Shown here: in pieces, positions 1-5,585 of the stretch
How positions within the stretch are numbered: the first letter of the stretch is position 1
Layout of the letters: each line of letters starts with the position of its first letter
Assembly: GCA_021205045.1 (NCBI GenBank)
Contig: JAJPYH010000304.1
Span: forward strand, 1 to 8,647
Source of the DNA: Lachnospiraceae bacterium
GTDB taxonomy: Bacteria; Bacillota; Clostridia; Lachnospirales; Lachnospiraceae
DNA: 8,647 nt
Reading direction: 5' to 3'
The notes under the pieces: model-generated
Told to the model about the DNA's origin: nothing
Seen by the model: the letters and a program-made list of their open reading frames with translations, nothing else
Database searches by the model: none
Made by a program: the position numbers and the translations under genes

Positions 1-75
1 CACATGCGCAAAAGCGTCCGCTGTGCGTCCGGCGCGGAAAAAGCACCGCTCATCTTTTTGCTTATGTGGGGGAAG
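1..75. other. Left-edge sequence, no supported gene
   Basis: No gene can be assigned here. All three + frames are open at the window edge and close between 76 and 111, so the 3' end of an upstream gene cannot be excluded, but none of the short translations is recognisable. The stretch has two copies of GCGTCCG (15-21 and 26-32). It also has a short A5G/CTTTTT inverted repeat around 37-59, which could belong to a weak terminator for an upstream gene. On the minus strand a short ATG-initiated frame exists, but it has no ribosome binding site. Confidence 0.3.
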
Positions 76-92
76 TGACTGATTCTCAGTCA
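76..92. repeat. Short perfect hairpin, 7-bp stem and 3-nt loop
   Basis: TGACTGA (76-82) and TCAGTCA (86-92) are perfect reverse complements separated by TTC. No T-run follows, so this is not a standard terminator. Its right arm (86-92) lies in the outer part of the long 82-166 hairpin, so the two structures compete for the same bases in a transcript. Confidence 0.6.
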
Positions 93-166
93 ACATGAAA
101 GGTATAATCAGTCTCTTACAAGCATACTTGACGAGCCTGATTATACCTTTCATGTCGGCTGTGAAT
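82..166. repeat. Long 85-nt inverted repeat (hairpin or cruciform)
   Basis: Positions 94-110 are an exact 17-base reverse complement of 138-154, and A93/T155 and G111/C137 extend the pairing by one on each side. Pairing continues outward with gaps (82-85 with 163-166, 87-91 with 157-161) and inward (113-115 with 133-135). The tip is a CAAG-CATA-CTTG mini-hairpin (119-130). Each arm contains a TATAAT hexamer, but neither has a matching -35 element. No T-run follows, so a simple terminator is unlikely. It may be a palindromic mobile repeat, a binding site for a dimeric protein, or an RNA structure at the end of an upstream transcript. I do not recognise its family. Confidence 0.8.
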
Positions 167-210
167 AGTAACAAGAAATCAAAAGTCAGTAACAACTCTG
201 TCATAAACCT

Positions 211-234
211 CTTGTAATTTTATTTTAATTCAAG
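211..234. promoter_or_regulatory. Candidate ArgR/AhrC operator overlapping the promoter
   Basis: The imperfect palindrome CTTG(211-214)...CAAG(231-234) fills the spacer of the candidate promoter. Its right half, AATTCAAG (227-234), matches the right half of the Bacillus-type ARG box, while the left half is poor: about 11 of 18 positions agree over 217-234. A repressor bound here would block RNA polymerase, as expected for arginine-repressed biosynthesis genes. The position is convincing and the sequence match is only moderate. Confidence 0.35.
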
Positions 235-240
235 TATGAT
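213..240 (+). promoter_or_regulatory. Candidate sigma-A promoter for the arg operon
   Basis: The -35 candidate is TTGTAA (213-218, four of six consensus bases). The -10 candidate is TATGAT (235-240, five of six). The 16-bp spacer is AT-rich. Transcription would start near 247, leaving a leader of about 80 nt before argC. This is the best + strand promoter found upstream of argC. It is a motif match only, with no transcript data. Confidence 0.5.
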
Positions 241-246
241 GAGGGG

Positions 247-327
247 TGTTCGGGACGGTACAGGGCTGCTTATTTTGTGCGGCATGATATTTTGCCCCGG
301 ATCATCGACTGTAAGAAAGGATGAACC
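247..327 (+). promoter_or_regulatory. argC leader and ribosome binding site
   Basis: This is the predicted untranslated leader of the operon. It ends in AAAGGA (316-321), six bases before the argC ATG. I looked for a T-box specifier/antiterminator (the conserved GGGTGGNACCGCG box) and found none. Only weak GGGC/GCCC pairings (263-266 with 294-297) are visible. No riboswitch is recognised. Confidence 0.45.
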
Positions 328-1383
328 ATGGTCAAAGTCGGAATTATAGGCTCCACAGGCTACGCCGGCAGCGAGCTTGTGCGTATTTTACTGAATCATA
401 AAGATGTGAAGATTGTGTGGTATGGAAGCCGCAGTTACATAGAGAAGCCCTACGCGGAGGTTTACCGGAATTTTTTTACCCTGGTGGATGAAAAGTGCAT
501 GGATGACAACCTGGAGGCACTGGCTGAACAGGTGGATGTGATTTTCACCGCAACGCCCCAGGGATATCTGGCGGGACTCCTGACGGAGGAGATATTACAG
601 AAGGTCAGGATTGTAGACCTTTCCGCGGATTTCCGTATCAGGGATGTGGCGGTGTACGAGAAATGGTACGGCATTGAGCACAAGTCCCCGCAGTTTATCG
701 GGGAGGCGGTGTACGGGCTGTGCGAGGTCAACCGGGAGAAGGTCAAAGGGGCCAGACTGGTGGCCAATCCCGGCTGCTATACTACCTGCAGCATTCTGAC
801 CTGCTACCCCATGGTCAAAGAGGGACTGATTGACACGGACACCCTGATTGTGGATGCCAAATCCGGCACCTCCGGAGCAGGCCGGGGCGCAAAGCTGCCC
901 AACCTTTTCTGCGAGGTCAATGAGAATATGAAGGCTTACGGCGTGGCTACCCACAGGCATACACCGGAGATTGAGGAGCAGCTTGGCTATGCCGCGGGTC
1001 AGCCCGTGTTGATCAGCTTCACCCCCCATCTGGTGCCCATGAACCGGGGAATTCTCGCCACCTGCTACGCGAAGTTAAAGCCCCTCTCGGACGGCACTCT
1101 GCCAACGGAGGAGCAGATCCGCGCCGTTTATGAGAAGTATTACGGAGAGGAGTATTTTGTCCGCGTCCTTCCCAAAGGGAGTCTCCCGGAGACCAGATGG
1201 GTGGAAGGCTCCAACTTCCTGGATATCAATTTTGTGGTGGATGACAGAACCGGACGCCTGATCATGCTGGGAGCCCTGGACAATCTGGTCAAGGGCACCG
1301 CCGGACAGGCCGTGCAGAATATGAACCTGATGTTTGGCTTTGCGGAAAATGAGGGACTGACCCTGGTCCCCATGTTTCCATAA
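328..1383 (+). CDS. argC: N-acetyl-gamma-glutamyl-phosphate reductase (ArgC)
   Basis: This cytoplasmic enzyme reduces N-acetylglutamyl phosphate with NADPH to N-acetylglutamate semialdehyde, the third step from glutamate to ornithine. The 351-residue product has the usual length of the standalone (type 1) enzyme. An N-terminal Rossmann motif, GIIGSTGYAGSEL, occupies residues 5-17. The catalytic cysteine is Cys150 in ANPGCYTT. The HRHTPEIEE segment (209-217) supplies the conserved histidine region, and the C-terminal GALDNLVKGTAGQAVQNMN (315-333) is the typical family ending. The start is supported by AAAGGA six bases upstream. It is the first gene of the operon and is followed after 15 bases by the GNAT gene. 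A run of seven T in codons near 471-477 does not disturb the frame. Confidence 0.97.
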   Translation: MVKVGIIGSTGYAGSELVRILLNHKDVKIVWYGSRSYIEKPYAEVYRNFFTLVDEKCMDDNLEALAEQVDVIFTATPQGYLAGLLTEEILQKVRIVDLSADFRIRDVAVYEKWYGIEHKSPQFIGEAVYGLCEVNREKVKGARLVANPGCYTTCSILTCYPMVKEGLIDTDTLIVDAKSGTSGAGRGAKLPNLFCEVNENMKAYGVATHRHTPEIEEQLGYAAGQPVLISFTPHLVPMNRGILATCYAKLKPLSDGTLPTEEQIRAVYEKYYGEEYFVRVLPKGSLPETRWVEGSNFLDINFVVDDRTGRLIMLGALDNLVKGTAGQAVQNMNLMFGFAENEGLTLVPMFP

Positions 1384-1385
1384 AT

Positions 1386-1391
1386 GGGGAG
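1386..1391 (+). promoter_or_regulatory. Ribosome binding site deciding the GNAT start
   Basis: GGGGAG lies seven bases before the ATG at 1399. An in-frame ATG at 1384 directly abuts the argC stop codon but has no Shine-Dalgarno sequence before it, so 1399 is the preferred start. Confidence 0.6.
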
Positions 1392-1398
1392 AATACGG

Positions 1399-1857
1399 AT
1401 GCAGAAAGAATATCAGATCCGCCCCATGACGGAGGAGGACTACGACGGCGTATTCGCTCTCTGGGAGACCATCACCGGCTTCGGAATCCGCTCCATTGAC
1501 GATTCCAGGGAGGGCGTGGCCCGCTTCCTGAACAGAAATCCGGGCCTTTCCGTGGTGGCAGTATCGGAGGGCAAAATCATAGGCAGCATTCTCTGCGGAC
1601 ATGACGGCCGCCGGGGCTGCCTGTACCACGTCTGCGTGGCCGAGAGCTACCGTCAGATGGGCATCGGCCAGAGCATGGTGGAGACCTGCGTACAGGCCCT
1701 GGCCAAAGAGGGCATCAATAAAGTCAACCTCATCGCCTTCCGCCGCAATGCCGTTGGCAACATGTTCTGGGGCAAGCTGGAATGGATCTACCGCGATGAC
1801 CTCAACTACTACGACCTTGCCCTCAACAAGGACAACTACACAGTGTTTATCAATTAG
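1399..1857 (+). CDS. GNAT-family N-acetyltransferase in the arg operon
   Basis: This is a 152-residue single-domain GCN5-related acetyltransferase; if translation began at the ATG at 1384 it would have five more residues. The acetyl-CoA pyrophosphate-binding motif is visible at 80-90 as VAESYRQMGIG, the R/Q-x-x-G-x-G/A signature. It follows the central strand LYHVCV and precedes a long helix. The C-terminal part, NKVNLIAFRRNAVGNMFW (107-124), is the usual GNAT motif-B region. The family transfers acetyl groups from acetyl-CoA to amines. The substrate cannot be read from the sequence. Because the gene lies between argC and argJ, glutamate is an attractive substrate: it would act as a short N-acetylglutamate synthase priming the cycle. 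A protein, polyamine or other amino acid substrate is equally allowed by the fold. It is probably cotranscribed with argC. Confidence 0.92.
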   Translation: MQKEYQIRPMTEEDYDGVFALWETITGFGIRSIDDSREGVARFLNRNPGLSVVAVSEGKIIGSILCGHDGRRGCLYHVCVAESYRQMGIGQSMVETCVQALAKEGINKVNLIAFRRNAVGNMFWGKLEWIYRDDLNYYDLALNKDNYTVFIN

Positions 1858-1860
1858 CCC

Positions 1861-1889
1861 GCCGGAGATGATGCTCCATCATATCCGGC
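1861..1889 (+). repeat. Stable hairpin just after the GNAT stop codon
   Basis: Arms 1861-1873 and 1877-1889 pair at 12 of 13 positions (only G1867/A1883 fails) with a CTC loop. It begins three bases after the stop codon. It is terminator-like in position but is followed by CCCTGCGG rather than a T-run. It could act as a 3' stabiliser or a processing or attenuation point between the GNAT gene and argJ. Confidence 0.65.
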
Positions 1890-1901
1890 CCCTGCGGCAA
1901 A

Positions 1902-2012
1902 CCATTGCGAAACAGTTTTGCTCAGCAAGCAGGAAATGTCATGTAAAAAAGCTAAGGCGAAGATTAACGCTGAGTTTTGAGCCGTGCTTTTTTACATGAC
2001 ATTTCCGGAAAC
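1902..2012 (+). repeat. Structured intergenic repeat, copy 1 (upstream of argJ)
   Basis: This is the first of two related units in the window. The left end has ACCATTGC (1902-1908 region), then AAGCAGGA. A perfect 21-bp inverted repeat follows (1932-1952 with 1986-2006) around a 33-nt internal region (1953-1985). That region starts TAAGGCGAAG and contains TTAACGCTGAGTTTT. The unit ends with CGGAAAC. Inside, GGC (1956-1958) can pair with GCC (1981-1983). Around the unit, TTGCGAAAC (1905-1913) pairs exactly with GTTTCGCAA (2024-2032), an outer stem not seen in copy 2. The right arm ends 53 bases before the argJ ATG. The T6 run lies inside the stem, so it is not an ordinary terminator. The family is not recognised. 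Confidence 0.85.
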
Positions 2013-2045
2013 AGCAACAACCAGTTTCGCAAAGAAATTTTCACG

Positions 2046-2053
2046 AAAGGGAG
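2046..2053 (+). promoter_or_regulatory. argJ ribosome binding site
   Basis: AAAGGGAG lies six bases before the argJ ATG at 2060. It is preceded by ACG, and the same ACGAAAGG string precedes argB (around 3474-3481), so the leaders of the two genes resemble each other beyond the structured repeat. Confidence 0.7.
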
Positions 2054-2059
2054 AACACT

Positions 2060-3283
2060 ATGAAAATCATCCCCGGCGGCGTCACCGCCCCCAAAGGCTT
2101 CGAAGCCGCGGGCGCCGAAGCCAACATCAAATATCAGAACCGAAAAGACATGGCCCTCATATACAGCGCCGCCCCCTGCATCGCCGCAGGCACCTTCACC
2201 TCCAACGTGGTGAAGGCCGCCCCCGTGCTCTGGGATCAAAAGCTCGTGGACGAAAGCAATGCAATCCACGCCGTGGTAGTCAATTCCGGCATCGCCAACG
2301 CGGCCACCGGCAAAGAAGGCTATTCCCGCTGTGAGCAGACCGCTCAGGCGGCGGCGGACGCCCTTCACATTCCGGCGGACAGTGTGCTCTTAGGCTCCAC
2401 CGGCGTCATCGGCATGCAGCTGAAAATGGACAAAGTCAAAGAGGGCATCGCCCTTCTGGCCGCAGCAAAAAGCCCCTCAGAATCCTCCGCCCACGACGCG
2501 GCCTGCGCCATCATGACCACCGATACCATTTCCAAGGAAGCGGCGGTGCAGTTTGAGATCGGCGGCGTCACCGTTTCCATGGGCGGCATGTGCAAGGGCA
2601 GTGGCATGATTCACCCCAATATGTGCACCATGCTGGGCTTTGTGACCACCGATGTGCTGATCACAAAGGAGCTGCTGACTGAGGCGCTCAAAAGCGACGT
2701 CGTGGACACCTTCAACATGATTTCCGTGGACGGGGATACCTCCACCAACGACACCCTGCTGGTGCTGGCCAACGGCCAGGCCCAAAACCCCATCATTGAC
2801 CACAAGGGCGAGGATTATGACAAATTCTGCGAGGCTCTTCACTATATCAATGAAACCCAGGCCAAACGCATGGCTTCAGACGGAGAAGGCGCCACAGCCC
2901 TGTTCGAGTGTCAGGTAGTCAACGCCGACACCAAAGAACATGCCAGAACCCTGGCCAAAAGCGTCATCTGCTCCTCCCTGAGCAAAGCTGCCATCTACGG
3001 CCACGACGCCAACTGGGGCCGCTTTGTCTGCGCCCTGGGCTACAGCGGCGTCTCCTTCGACCCGGAGAAGATCGAGCTTTCCTGCCGCTCCAAAGCCGGC
3101 GAAATCCTCATTTACCAGAACGGCGCCGGCACCGACTACAGCGAGGAGGAGGCCACCAGAATCCTCTCCCAGCCTGAAGTTACCGTTTACGTGGACATGA
3201 AAATGGGCGCCGAGCACGCCACCGCCTGGGGCTGCGACCTGACCTACGACTATGTCAGAATCAACGCCGACTACCGCTCCTGA
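2060..3283 (+). CDS. argJ: Glutamate N-acetyltransferase / ornithine acetyltransferase (ArgJ)
   Basis: ArgJ moves the acetyl group from N-acetylornithine to glutamate, releasing ornithine and regenerating N-acetylglutamate. Bifunctional members also use acetyl-CoA. The 407-residue proenzyme cleaves itself into alpha and beta chains. The cleavage motif KGSGMIHPNMCTMLGF spans residues 179-194, with Thr190 as the expected new N-terminal nucleophile. The residue before it is Cys189, where the common motif has alanine. The oxyanion-hole segment GSTGVIG is at 112-118. The C-terminus WGCDLTYDYVRINADYRS (390-407) is the conserved family ending. Whether this copy is mono- or bifunctional cannot be read with confidence. 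The gene is flanked on both sides by related structured repeats and is richer in C-ending codons than argD and the genes after it. Confidence 0.97.
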   Translation: MKIIPGGVTAPKGFEAAGAEANIKYQNRKDMALIYSAAPCIAAGTFTSNVVKAAPVLWDQKLVDESNAIHAVVVNSGIANAATGKEGYSRCEQTAQAAADALHIPADSVLLGSTGVIGMQLKMDKVKEGIALLAAAKSPSESSAHDAACAIMTTDTISKEAAVQFEIGGVTVSMGGMCKGSGMIHPNMCTMLGFVTTDVLITKELLTEALKSDVVDTFNMISVDGDTSTNDTLLVLANGQAQNPIIDHKGEDYDKFCEALHYINETQAKRMASDGEGATALFECQVVNADTKEHARTLAKSVICSSLSKAAIYGHDANWGRFVCALGYSGVSFDPEKIELSCRSKAGEILIYQNGAGTDYSEEEATRILSQPEVTVYVDMKMGAEHATAWGCDLTYDYVRINADYRS

Positions 3284-3352
3284 CCTGTCATCAGGGCACC
3301 AACCGCAGCAAAACTGAATGTTGCAACAAAGCTGAATTTGGCAAAATAAAAA

Positions 3353-3467
3353 ACCATTGCCCTTCTTCGCCATTGCAATAAAGCAGGACCTGTCATGAAA
3401 AAAAGCTAAGGCGAAGGTTAACGCTGAGTTTTTCGCTGTGCTTTTTTTTCATGACAGGTCCGGAAAC
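3353..3467 (+). repeat. Structured intergenic repeat, copy 2 (between argJ and argB)
   Basis: This is the second copy of the unit at 1902-2012, in the same orientation. The arms are 3386-3406 and 3440-3461. They pair along their whole length with one extra T in the right arm, which has T8 opposite A7. The 33-nt internal region (3407-3439) matches copy 1 at 29 positions. GGCGAA (3410-3415) can pair with TTCGCT (3432-3437). The flanks ACCATTGC, AAGCAGGA and CGGAAAC are shared with copy 1. Stem differences from copy 1 are all compensated: 3389/3458 and 3390/3457 are C-G instead of A-T, and 3398/3449 is A-T instead of T-A. The string GACCTGTCAT of the left arm also occurs at 3282-3291, over the argJ stop codon. 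The right arm ends 31 bases before the argB ATG. Confidence 0.85.
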
Positions 3468-3476
3468 TTCTCAACG

Positions 3477-3482
3477 AAAGGA
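3477..3482 (+). promoter_or_regulatory. Ribosome binding site deciding the argB start
   Basis: AAAGGA lies ten bases before the ATG at 3493. The longest open frame begins at an ATG at 3451, but that codon lies inside the right arm of the structured repeat and has no Shine-Dalgarno sequence. The 14 extra residues it would add do not resemble the family, so 3493 is preferred. Confidence 0.7.
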
Positions 3483-3492
3483 ATCTCCTCTT

Positions 3493-4383
3493 ATGGACTA
3501 TATGGAAGACGCCATGAAAAAAGCAGAGGTCCTCATCGAGGCCCTGCCCTATATACAACAGTTTAACCGCCGCATCGTCGTCATCAAATACGGCGGCTCC
3601 GCCATGAGCGACGAAACCCTCCAGCGCAACGTCATCAAGGACGTTACCCTTTTAAAGCTGGTGGGCTTCAAGCCCATCATCGTACACGGCGGCGGTAAGG
3701 AAATCAGCCGCTGGGTGAATAAGGTGGGCAAAGAGAGCACCTTTGTCAACGGCCTTCGTGTCACAGACGCCGAGACCATGGAGATCGCGGAGATGGTCTT
3801 AAACCGGGTGAATAAACGCCTGGTCACCATGGTACAGGAGCTGGGCGTCAAGGCAGTGGGCATCACCGGCAAGGACGGCGGCATGCTCCATGTGGAAAAG
3901 AAATACGCTGACGGCCAGGATATCGGCTTTGTGGGCAATATCACCAGAGTTTCCCCCAAGCTTTTATTTGACCTGCTGGACAAGGACTTTCTGCCCATTG
4001 TGGTGCCCGTGGGCCTGGACGACGAATATCAGACCTACAATATCAATGCGGATGACGCGGCCTGCGCCATCGCCAGAGCGGTGGGCGCGGACAAACTGGT
4101 CTTTCTGACGGACATCGAGGGACTTTACCGGGATATCAACGATAAGTCCACCTTTATTTCCAGACTGTCCGCCACGGAGGCCAGAGCCCTGATCGAGAGC
4201 GGCATCATCGGCGGCGGTATGCTGCCCAAGCTGGGAAACTGCATTTCCGCCATTGAGGACGGCGTCAACCGGGTGCATATCCTGGACGGACGCATTCCCC
4301 ACAGCTTATTGCTGGAAATATTCACCAACAAAGGTATCGGCACAGCCATCGTGGCGGACGCCGAGAAGGAGCGCATGTTATGA
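3493..4383 (+). CDS. argB: Acetylglutamate kinase (ArgB)
   Basis: ArgB phosphorylates N-acetylglutamate with ATP, the second step of the pathway. The 296-residue product shows the amino-acid-kinase landmarks. KYGGSAM (32-38) is the glycine-rich start. VHGGGKEIS (64-72) binds phosphate. FVNGLRVTDAETMEIAEMV (84-102) and NINADDAACAIA (183-194) form the substrate and nucleotide site. The N-terminal helix AEVLIEALPYIQQF (11-24) and the C-terminal HSLLLEIFTNKGIGT (270-284) match the arrangement known from arginine-inhibited hexameric enzymes. Feedback inhibition by arginine is therefore likely, as expected when ArgJ recycles the acetyl group. The last codons overlap the argD start by four bases (ATGA). 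Confidence 0.97.
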   Translation: MDYMEDAMKKAEVLIEALPYIQQFNRRIVVIKYGGSAMSDETLQRNVIKDVTLLKLVGFKPIIVHGGGKEISRWVNKVGKESTFVNGLRVTDAETMEIAEMVLNRVNKRLVTMVQELGVKAVGITGKDGGMLHVEKKYADGQDIGFVGNITRVSPKLLFDLLDKDFLPIVVPVGLDDEYQTYNINADDAACAIARAVGADKLVFLTDIEGLYRDINDKSTFISRLSATEARALIESGIIGGGMLPKLGNCISAIEDGVNRVHILDGRIPHSLLLEIFTNKGIGTAIVADAEKERML

Positions 4384-5585
4384 TGTATCAGGAGATTGAG
4401 CAGGCCGAGAAGGATCTGCTGCACACATACAATCGTTTCCCGGTGGTGTTTGACCACGGGGAAGGCGTACATTTATATGATACGGAGGGAAAAGAGTACC
4501 TGGATTTCTGCGCAGGCATTGCCGTTTTCGCACTGGGATACGGGGTGAAGGAATACAATGACGCCCTCAAGGACCAGGTGGATAAGCTGATTCACACCTC
4601 CAATTATTTTTATAATGAACCTGCCATCCGGGCGGCGGCGCTGGTCAAAAAATATACCGGTATGGACAGGGTGTTTTTCACCAACTCCGGCGGAGAGAGT
4701 GTGGAGGGCACCATCAAGGCGGCCCGGAAATACGCCTATACCAGGGACGGACATTCGGATCATGAGATCATCGCCATGGAGCACTCCTTCCATGGACGTA
4801 CCATGGGCGCCCTTTCCGTTACGGGCAACGCCCATTACAGAGAGCCCTTTGAACCGTTGATTGGCAATATTCGCTTTGCTGAATATAATGACCTGGAGAG
4901 CGTGAAGGCTCAGGTGACGGATAAGACCTGCGCCATCATTATGGAAACCGTACAGGGAGAGGGAGGCATTTTCCCGGCAAAGCCGGAATTCATCCAGGGG
5001 ATCAGAAAGCTCTGTGATGAAAAGGATATTTTATTGATATTAGATGAGATTCAGTGCGGCATGGGGCGCACCGGCACCATGTACGCCTATGAACAGTACG
5101 GAGTGAAGCCGGATATTCTGGCCACAGCCAAGGCTTTGGGCTGCGGTGTGCCCATAGGCGCCTTTGCCATGACAGAGAAGGTGGCGCAGATGTCGCTGAC
5201 GGCGGGAGACCACGGCTCCACCTACGGCGGCAATCCCCTGGCCTGCCGGGCAGTCTGCTCTGTCTATGAACTGATGGAGAAAAAGCAGGTTCTTCAGAAT
5301 GTGAATGAAGTGGGCGTTTACCTGGAGCAGAAGCTTTCCGAACTGGCGGAGGAATATGATTTTATTGAGGGACAGAGGGGCCTGGGCCTGATGCGTGGTC
5401 TGGTATTTCGCTGTCCTGTCAACGGTATTTTGAAGAAAACACTGCAGAAGGGCCTGGTACTGATCAACGCCGGGACGAATATTATCCGTTTTGTGCCTCC
5501 TTTGGTGATTACCAGGAACGATGTGGATGATATGCTGTCGATACTGAGACCGGCTCTGGATGAGCGAAGTAAGGAACAGGCATGA
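4380..5585 (+). CDS. argD: Acetylornithine aminotransferase (ArgD)
   Basis: ArgD is a PLP-dependent class III aminotransferase that makes N-acetylornithine from N-acetylglutamate semialdehyde using glutamate. The length is 401 residues, typical for the family. The PLP lysine is Lys251 in ATAKALGCGVPIGAF. Asp222 and Glu223 in LDEIQCGMGRTG contact the pyridine ring and substrate. SFHGRTMGALSVTG (136-149) and STYGGNPLACR (280-290) are characteristic. The phosphate-binding segment reads TNSGGESVE (101-109) where TNSGAEAVE or similar is more usual. The start overlaps the argB stop (ATGA), with AAGGAG (4366-4371) eight bases upstream, so translation is probably coupled. A second ATG follows at 4383. 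Related enzymes may also act in lysine synthesis, which cannot be excluded here. Confidence 0.96.
   Translation: MMYQEIEQAEKDLLHTYNRFPVVFDHGEGVHLYDTEGKEYLDFCAGIAVFALGYGVKEYNDALKDQVDKLIHTSNYFYNEPAIRAAALVKKYTGMDRVFFTNSGGESVEGTIKAARKYAYTRDGHSDHEIIAMEHSFHGRTMGALSVTGNAHYREPFEPLIGNIRFAEYNDLESVKAQVTDKTCAIIMETVQGEGGIFPAKPEFIQGIRKLCDEKDILLILDEIQCGMGRTGTMYAYEQYGVKPDILATAKALGCGVPIGAFAMTEKVAQMSLTAGDHGSTYGGNPLACRAVCSVYELMEKKQVLQNVNEVGVYLEQKLSELAEEYDFIEGQRGLGLMRGLVFRCPVNGILKKTLQKGLVLINAGTNIIRFVPPLVITRNDVDDMLSILRPALDERSKEQA

Noticed and set aside
94..154. TATAAT hexamers at 103-108 (+) and 140-145 (-) as promoters
   Set aside because: Neither has a recognisable -35 element at 16-18 bp. Both are present only because the arms are reverse complements.
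241..327. T-box or other riboswitch in the argC leader
   Set aside because: The conserved T-box antiterminator sequence is absent, no terminator precedes argC, and the leader is only about 80 nt.
471..477. T7 run in argC as a frameshift site
   Set aside because: The reading frame continues intact through all conserved ArgC motifs to a normal end.
1601..1999. Overlapping + frame running from the GNAT gene into repeat copy 1
   Set aside because: The translation is Ser/Thr/Arg/Ala-rich and of no known family. It overlaps a clear GNAT domain in another frame and lacks a ribosome binding site.
1932..2006. Repeat copy 1 (and copy 2 at 3386-3461) as simple intrinsic terminators
   Set aside because: The T-runs lie inside the right arm of the stem, paired with A-runs, and the stem continues past them with ACATGACATTTCC-type sequence. 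Genes of the same operon follow.
2876..3373. Minus-strand frame of 165 codons over the 3' part of argJ
   Set aside because: It is a shadow of argJ with a low-complexity Gly/Val/Ala translation and no ribosome binding site.
1902..3467. CRISPR array
   Set aside because: There are only two units, about 1.45 kb apart, each a long hairpin with a gene between them.
3451..3492. Upstream argB start at 3451
   Set aside because: This ATG is within the stem of repeat copy 2 and has no Shine-Dalgarno sequence. The ATG at 3493 has AAAGGA at a suitable distance and gives the expected N-terminus.
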